This document shows positions 33,976 to 64,000 of a stretch of 64,000 bases of DNA, one piece after another. Within the stretch, counting starts at the first letter, position 1, and each line of letters begins with the position of its first letter. Under the pieces are notes generated by a model, which did no database searches, was not told the origin of the DNA, and worked only from the letters and a program-made list of their open reading frames with translations. The stretch is from positions 17,743,786-17,807,785 of the forward strand of contig NC_135176.1 in NCBI RefSeq assembly GCF_041146795.1, given 5' to 3'. The position numbers and the translations under genes are program-made. The DNA is from Maylandia zebra (taxonomy: Eukaryota > Chordata > Actinopteri > Cichliformes > Cichlidae).

Positions 33976-34317
33976 ATGTCTGGGATTGACGTTCCGTTGA
34001 TGGACCAAAATGAGACCGGAATCTCGTCAGTAGACAATGGGACTTTCCTCCGTTTCTCCCCGACCTCTGCCTCCACATCTGCGGCCGCCTCATCTCCGGG
34101 GCGTCCAGGGAATGTTTATGTTTATGTATGGCTCTTTCTCGGCCTGCTGGTGTTCCTTCTGACGCTGCTCGTCATTTCCCTACACAGGCTCAAGAACATC
34201 ATCTCCTCTTCTTCCTCTGTCCCCGACTGCAGCAGCGAGGGAGGAAGCTCCTTCACCAACATGGAGATATGTAGCATCTCATCTCAGAGGTCCACCATCT
34301 CTGCACTCTCCACCTGA
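33976..34317 (+). CDS. sertm1: Serine-rich and transmembrane domain-containing protein 1
   Basis: SERTM1 is a small single-pass membrane protein of unknown biochemical role. One uninterrupted 113-codon frame (human 107 aa) begins MSGIDVPLMDQ. The start at 33976 is chosen because the frame upstream has no other ATG. Residues 20-31 (DNGTFLRFSPTS) match the conserved N-terminal motif. A transmembrane helix spans about 47-69 (VYVYVWLFLGLLVFLLTLLV). It is followed by the near-invariant cytosolic tail: HRLKNIISSSSS (70-81), GGSSFTNMEICSISSQRST (89-107) and a final Leu-Ser-Thr. The whole coding region is in one exon, as in mammals. It is transcribed away from ccna1 and converges on nbea. The long Ser runs could be phosphorylation sites, but that is not shown. 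Confidence 0.95.
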   Translation: MSGIDVPLMDQNETGISSVDNGTFLRFSPTSASTSAAASSPGRPGNVYVYVWLFLGLLVFLLTLLVISLHRLKNIISSSSSVPDCSSEGGSSFTNMEICSISSQRSTISALST

Positions 34318-35445
34318 GGGATGTGGGAGGGAGCACATACAGTACAGACATATGCACATGTGCTCTCATTGGTGCATGCCCATGCAAACAAAGGCAAGCA
34401 TGCGCACACATATAAAGCACACAGAGGTCCAGCACCTCCTCACTGTGACATACAAACACAAAAACCTTTTGTCAGCCCCAAAGAAGCTGACATAATGGCA
34501 TTACAGTCCGTGCATGCATATTCTAATTCTGGTGGGGCCATGCAATCTGCATAGGCACAGGGGAAATATCTGCTCATAATGTGATGAAGAGGTCTTGAAG
34601 GGTGAGTGTGAATGCACCCTTCTGAGTCTTACTTTCACAATTAAGACAAATGAATCTGAGATTCTGCTTTCCCTTTGCGGGGAACAGCATAATGAGGGAC
34701 TCATTATCTTTTCTCCTCTTTTTTCTTTTTGTCATTTCTCGTATTGCACTCGTGTTCAACTTAGAAGAAATACTATTGTTTGAAGTGAAGCTTTGTACAG
34801 CATGCTTCATAATGTCTGTAGACTACATTGCAAACTCGGTATAAAAATCCTATTAAAGCTCTTTAACTTTGTACATGAAGTACATAGATGTGTCTCAGCT
34901 GTTCAGTAAGGTTTTGGAAATGAAAAGGCAAGATACATCCAAACTGTGATCACGTCAGGCTTGTAATCATTCAAAGTATGAAGAAAGGAGGTTGCACAAG
35001 AAGAGGACCGATAACGGTGATGTGGATGTGAAGGTAAGAAAGAAATGACGCTTGGAGACTTGACAGACAGGCACCCACGGACTCCAGCTCCAGACAGGCC
35101 AGGTCAAAAGTGCCATCAACTACAAGAGGAAATTCCGAGCCTGAAAGACAGGTCTACCAGCGCGACAGATTACCACTCTTGCCTGTCAATTTATAAGGCG
35201 TCCGATCCCGGTCTCCATAGAGACTACAGCAGCTCTGTGCTCCCATCAGCTTTTATTCCAGGCTTCGGTTAGAGAAATGGTTGTTTACTCTGAAAATACA
35301 TCATTTACTTGTTTGTTATTTTTTTAATATTGTGAGTTGAAGTCTTTTTGACACTGTGACAAAAATGTATGGCACGTACAGAGAGAATTATTTGAAAACG
35401 GTTCATTCATCTTTGCCACACTTTGTCAGAAAAGTCAATAAACTG
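34318..35445 (+). other. sertm1 3' UTR (probable)
   Basis: No gene is found here. ATTAAA at 34852 and AATAAA at 35437 are candidate polyadenylation signals. CA-rich patches lie at 34330-34450. Confidence 0.45.
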
Positions 35446-36990
35446 TAAAGACCACAAAGGCTCACAGATGACAGCCGCAAGCAATAAAAACAGCCAGAGC
35501 TGTCAGACTCCTTGACAAATCCTCACTGTTCTCCAATTAATCTGTGTATTTCAAGTGGTACGGTCTGACAGACTCAGCACTCCCCCATGTATAAACTTTA
35601 ATCACAAAATCCCTTTAACTTCTATACATGCTGAAACATCACACTAATTAAAAAAGAGATTAGTGGCAATGCTTTCGTTTATCATTCCAGTTATAATTGA
35701 GGTGTTAATGGATTTGTTTGTCTTGCAAAATTAGGAAAATGGCTGTAGTACTAAGCATAAGATAAAGCATCAAATATACTGTAAACAAATTGGATGTAAT
35801 TATTAGCTTTGCTGTAGTTTCACTTCAGCTCATTCTTCCCAATCCACGAATCCCTGGATTTTAATTTTTTTTTAAATGATTGAAAAAAATGCCACATACA
35901 ACCCAAAAATATATACAAAAATATGTATCCATTCATCTTTTATTATTAATATTTGGCCAATTCTGGTAATATCTTTATAAAAACTGTGCTAGACACATCA
36001 ATAAGATGCCATAATTAGGTATACAAGACCTTAATAATTGAATTTTCGGTGGCTATACAGCTCAGTGGAAACAAAAGTGGGTACACAATATAGTAATAAA
36101 GCAATAATAACCATAAATAGAGTGCGGTATTGAACGTAGTTTTTAGGTGAGCAATGGTAGATGTAGTATAGTATAAAGTATAAATAAAGAGATTAATAAC
36201 TAGGGCTGATAATGTGCAAATAAAAGTAAGTGTAGTTTGTAATTGTACAGTTAATGTTTTACAATGTGATAATATGTAAACATATTGGCCTGATTTAAGG
36301 TTATTACAAAGTAATAACTACCGCAAATATTTCCAGGTAACATTGATAGCATTAAATAGCACATTCAAATACAGATTCTTTTAAAACATGAGGTGGTATT
36401 AATTTTAATATTAAAATAGTGACCATAGCCTTGTTATTTTACTATATTTCTTATTGTAATCGGATTAATAAACACCCAGGTCAGTCAGTCAATCAGATTG
36501 TAAAGTTCTGGTCATTTTAAAGTAATTAGTTTTAAATCTAATAAAAAAAAAAAAATAGAAATCAAAATGTTTCAGTATAAAATTAAGTCATATCATTTTA
36601 ATATTTCATTTATAATTTTAGACTATAAAATTCACTTTTAGTGGCATAAATTGATACTTAAACTAGTGTTATTTTCTACTGCCTGGTCATTTTAACTGTT
36701 TGGCATGTAAATTTTATCAAAACCAATGTTTCTCTTATTTAGAAGCACTTAAAACATAAAGAGATATATATTCTATATATTTATGAACAAAGAGCTGAGG
36801 CATGTTTAAAATCTGCAGACCTAGTATCACAGAGTAAGTGGCTTATGTAAGTAAGTGGCTTACTGAAGTGTCCATGGGCAAGACATTGAACCCCCAAGTT
36901 ACTCCCAATGGCCGGTCAGTGACTTACATTTGATGCACTGGGTGAATATGAAAGGCGCGTTTTAGAAACTTTATTAGAAAACAAACAATT
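35446..36990. other. Intergenic between sertm1 and nbea
   Basis: Very AT-rich DNA with no gene or identified repeat. Confidence 0.5.
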
Positions 36991-36998
36991 TCTTTTTT

Positions 36999-37165
36999 CC
37001 TGTTAAAAGGGCGTTTTTCCTTCCCACTGCTGCCATGTGCTTGCTCCCAGGGGGTCATCTGATTGTTGGGGTTTTCTCTTTATTATTGTAGTCTTTACAT
37101 TATAAAGCGCTTTGAGGCAAGTTGTGTTTTGGCACTATGTAAATAAAATGGAATTTAATTGAAAC
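36999..37165 (+). repeat. Teleost retroelement 3' end, copy b
   Basis: cctgttaaaagggcgtttttcc, gattgttggggttttctc, taaagcgctttgaggcaag and aaataaaatggaatttaattgaa appear in order. It is in the opposite orientation to copies a and d. Confidence 0.75.
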
Positions 37166-37944
37166 TGAAGCTACAGTTGGTAAGGGCTCACAACAGAAGA
37201 TTGGAAAAACGATGCATGGATCCATCCTGCCTTGTATTAACAGTTCAGGCTGCTTAATGAATAAATAAAACTGAATTGAATCAAATTATTAAATGATGTT
37301 TGATGAGAGCAATGTGTGGCCATTTTTTATAAGCAGCCAAGCAAGCAAGATTGTGTTTTTTAAGAGTTGCAGCAAAGCAGTAAAATAATAATCTGTTTAT
37401 AGTTTCACAGCGAAAGTTCACAAATTCAACAACTAGTGTATAATTTTAGCTTTTAGTTTAATTTTGCACATAAAGATGTTCAGCTATGAGAACAAATGAC
37501 TATTTTAAACTGGTGAAATAAAAGAAAATAGATAAAACTGAACCTCTAATGTCGTCTGTGAAATTTCAGGTTGTATAATCACTGTGACAACTTTCAGTGA
37601 GGACGGCTGTTCTGTTCCTGTGTTATTTGAAGAAGCTCCACAGGAGTAGGTTTAAATGGGTTCTTTAGAAAAGAACAATGCAGGAAATGCTGAAAACTGA
37701 AAGTGGTAATTTTGTACTACTAACAGGGTATTGATGTCTGTGATGCAGGATGTTGCTATTTTCACAAACAGGAAAGAAAAAAAAACAGCAGGTAGTTCAA
37801 CGAATGACAAGTGTGTGCAAAATGCAGCGTTTTAACTAGAAATCGCATTTATGGAAGTAAGATTTCACTCAAAATGGCAATAAATGTACGCGTGATACAC
37901 GGTTGTGATCAATGAAAAGCCAAGTCATCAAATTCTTTGCATAT

Positions 37945-37950
37945 TTTATT
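37945..37950 (-). terminator. nbea polyadenylation signal (candidate)
   Basis: On the minus strand AATAAA lies about 1.6 kb past the nbea stop. It is the first canonical signal I find, so the 3' UTR would be about 37930-39532. Neurobeachin transcripts do have long 3' UTRs, but a nearer non-canonical signal is possible. Confidence 0.35.
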
Positions 37951-39532
37951 TTCTTATCATGATTTTTTTTCCAACTCACACGTCATATTTTACATCTTTG
38001 CAATAAAACATGAATACAATAGTTTTTTTTTAGGGTTTCATAGATCCAAAAATATTTAACCTTTTTTTGGATACGTAAGTTGAACCTGTCGATAGAGTAT
38101 GTGCATGTGCGCATTTGATCAAGATGGCTTCACACATACGGTACATCTCACATTTCATCCTCTCTCTCCGCCCTCCGCCCCGCCTCTATCAGCTACAGAA
38201 TCATGATATTGCTTACAACTGTGAGGTTGTAAAACTTATAATCACACATGAGCTCAACGTTTTAAATACAAACATCAATGCACAAATTATCCCGTAGGAA
38301 AATGGACCTAAACGAAATGGCAGCCGACCAGAAAGAACCAAGCTAATAAATAATGATATGTGATTGGTGCAAAGTGCAAATACAAAACAAAACTTTTACA
38401 TTGATTTGATTCTCTCTCTTTTTTCTTTTCTTTTTTTAAATAATCAACAAATGTGGGTAAGTGAAAGTTTGCGCTTCCAGTCTTATTCAGCTGATCAAGT
38501 CTCCCGCCAAGCCTGAACCGAGACTATATGTACATATTTGACAGAACGATCACCAAATATACAAAGGAAATCATGTCAGTCTTGTGTTCGTCATCCTTGG
38601 TGGCACTGGTAAGACCTCTTTATCATTACCTTCCCTGGCAAAACATTTACCACCGTTATTACCATCAGCCTTGTCAACATTATAATAATTATTACACAGT
38701 ATTTTACATACAGCAAGTCATTAATAAATTAAAGGTGATAAGCGCAGTTCGTGTAGTGAAAGTAGAAGTGTAGACTCTGAAGGAAGCAGAGCCTTATTTA
38801 CATAAAAATCTGATTTAAGCCTGCTGAGGGTAAAGAACAAAAAAAACCTAAATGAATATTCAAAAAAAGAAAAGAAAAGAATAAAACAGGTGAAATTAAA
38901 CAAGATTAAACAATTTTAAAAAATTAGACCTTCCAGCAATTTTTCAAGGGTGAATTTAAGATCAAGCCAATAGCACCTGTTTTTGAACAATGGGTAGAGC
39001 TAGTTCATTTCTGACCATTTCTTATCAGTTTAGATACATATTTCATTAATTATCCACCCAATAAGCGATGTGCTGGCATCTCCTCAAATGAAAAGTAAAG
39101 AACAAAATGTTAAACATAGCCAAAAGAAAAGAAAAGAAAACCTAGGATTTCTTTGAGGAACAGCAAATGTACCAGTCCTGTGAGTGGTACAGGTATGAAA
39201 GACCTCTACAATATCTGCTCACCTTGCCTCCCCCTCCCCACTCTGCAGTCTTCTTATTCTATTAGCAGGTTTTGGTGTGTATCTTCTGGGTATTAAGTGT
39301 CTGTGGTTACACACGTGTGTGTGCGCGTACATACACGTATGCACAGAGGAAGCAGTTTCCACCAGCGCCGTCGCATCCTAAAATCAAGTGAACTTCACAA
39401 GGGAATACAGCCTAAGGTCCGGTACTTGTTTTTCCATCGTCTCTGAACCTGTAGTTTCCCCTGTGCTGCAGATACACAGCAGAATGCATCACCTCCTCGC
39501 CTCCCTCCATCGTCCTCTTCCTCGCACTGTCC

Positions 39533-62577
<23,045 letters not shown>

Positions 62578-64000
62578 CTGAACGAGACAGAGAGGTAGAG
62601 GAAAAAAACAGGTAAGTATAGTGTAATGGAGTCGGCTTTTACATTTCAAGAAAAAACAAACAGGGGATGTCCTGAAGTCATGCATGTCATGACTGCAGCG
62701 TGTATAAGCATTTATTTAAAGCACACATACATGCACCCATACATTACAAACAAAGAACGATTTTTATTTTGTGATGTGATCATTTCTCTGCCCTACATCA
62801 GAAATGACATTACAATATGGTGTAGCAGAAATGTAAGGTCATCCTAGAAATACTCCACTTACAATAATCTAAGAAATTAAGTAAACTGATGTGCTCTGCC
62901 AGCAATCAAATATTTCTGTGAGAAAAACCACTTGATTATAAAACACTGAACAAGTCAATAATCAGCTAATTAACCAATCACTGGAGCTCTCAAACTGAGG
63001 AACTGCCTTCCATCTTTCCTCCTTAGAAAGGTACAGCGACAGAAAGACTCAGAGATTAAATATAAGTAATCTGGATCCACTGGAAGCACCCTGTGATGAA
63101 CCTCCTACTGAGGCGGTCGTGGCCTGCTTTCACCGGCTAAAGCAGCTCACCTGGGTTTTCCACTCAAGTTCATGTTTGTTTTCTCTCTAATGAATGTTTT
63201 ATTTACATAAACCTCTTGCATGGATTCCTTTTTAGTCAGCTTGAGCCAGCTTGTAAAAAATGGGGGTCATCTGGGATTGAGACCTGGGATTTGTCACAAG
63301 CTGCTAAATGATAAAAAGGTGGTCCACAACAGAGACAGCCAATTATTAGCAAGAGTTAGCCAGGACTGCCTCCAACATGGTGTAAAGGGAATCAACAATT
63401 ATTTTGGAATGAAAGCTTGTTGCGGTTATTTTGCCAATTAGCAAAAAATGAATTTGTTTTTTTATTTTCAAATCTCCAGTGGTTGTCCCTCTCTTTCTCT
63501 AAGCTCTCTACCCAAGGTGCCTCCAATTCCCCAAAACCTGAATTGGCTAAGCAGATAAAAATGGATGGACTTATCTACAGTATATCTGTATAATTTAAAA
63601 ATACTTATTCCAATAGCGATAAACAAAAAAGCATTTTAAACCTCAGGGAAATAAAAACTGGCATATTTTCATATGTTTAACTTTAAAACTACACATTTAA
63701 TTTGAAAACTGTTCAGTAATCTTAATGCTGACATAAGTAACTTTCAGTTCCAGTCATATGCAACAAGGCCATGAAGCAGTTTGTTTTTTTGCACGAGCCT
63801 TCAGAAGCTGATAGTTGCCAAAACACAACAGCTGCCTTATAATTTAGCTTGACCTGGTCACCCATGCTCCTCCTGCGGCCCTCGTAGTTGAGAACTGCTG
63901 GTCTCGACTAAGAATCAGCTCATCTAAACATTTTATAAACACTGAAGAGATTCAACTCGGACGCACCGAGGCGGAGGCACTGCCTCATCAGTCCTCCTGA
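62578..64000 (-). other. nbea intron reaching the window edge
   Basis: No further nbea exon was found. Weak dispersed-repeat traces occur: aattggctaagcagataaaaatggatgg near 63541 resembles a LINE/SINE tail. Confidence 0.5.

Overview
This is a teleost nuclear genomic window. It is AT-rich, with GT-AG introns, CA/GA microsatellites and many fish-type dispersed repeats, and the proteins it encodes are vertebrate. The retroelement 3' ends suggest a percomorph, possibly a cichlid, but that is only an inference. Four protein-coding genes are supported: the 5' part of spartin (spart/spg20, minus strand, 84-2734), complete cyclin A1 (ccna1, minus, 8979-13424, eight coding exons, 397 aa), the single-coding-exon sertm1 (plus, 33976-34317, 113 aa) and the 3' half of neurobeachin (nbea, minus, 39533-62577, 32 exons, 1446-1451 aa). 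As I recall it, spartin, CCNA1, SERTM1 and NBEA are also neighbours on human chromosome 13q13, so this is conserved vertebrate synteny.

Layout. 1-2734: spartin exons, covering the MIT domain, a PPAY motif and the start of the next conserved region. 3206-7482: a 4.3 kb palindromic (foldback) element. Each arm has a nearly identical ~447 bp terminal domain followed by an array of 174 bp tandem repeats (nine on the left, seven on the right); the arms face each other across ~670 bp. A 16-base motif at the termini recurs in every 174 bp unit. 7483-8340: a short stretch with a possible plus-strand two-exon transcript. 8346-13424: ccna1, whose first intron holds a LINE reverse-transcriptase fragment. 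13.4-34 kb: intergenic, with a Tc1-like element, an inverted pair of dispersed repeats, a CpG/CCAAT-bearing promoter-like patch near 17.6 kb, microsatellites, and long unique stretches that may hold regulatory DNA. 33.98-35.4 kb: sertm1 and its 3' UTR. 37.9-64 kb: nbea, running 3' to 5' along the plus strand, with long introns carrying CA/TG tracts, a TIR element, a MITE and LINE-type tails.

The genes do not form a pathway. Spartin acts in endosome, lipid-droplet and midbody biology, cyclin A1 in germ-cell and cell-cycle control, SERTM1 is a small membrane protein, and neurobeachin is a neuronal BEACH trafficking scaffold. The most unusual structure is the foldback element between spartin and ccna1. 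The next most interesting is the set of alternative splice acceptors in nbea, including one whose 15 nt encode CFLPQ, and the CA/UG repeat tracts lying close to nbea splice sites.
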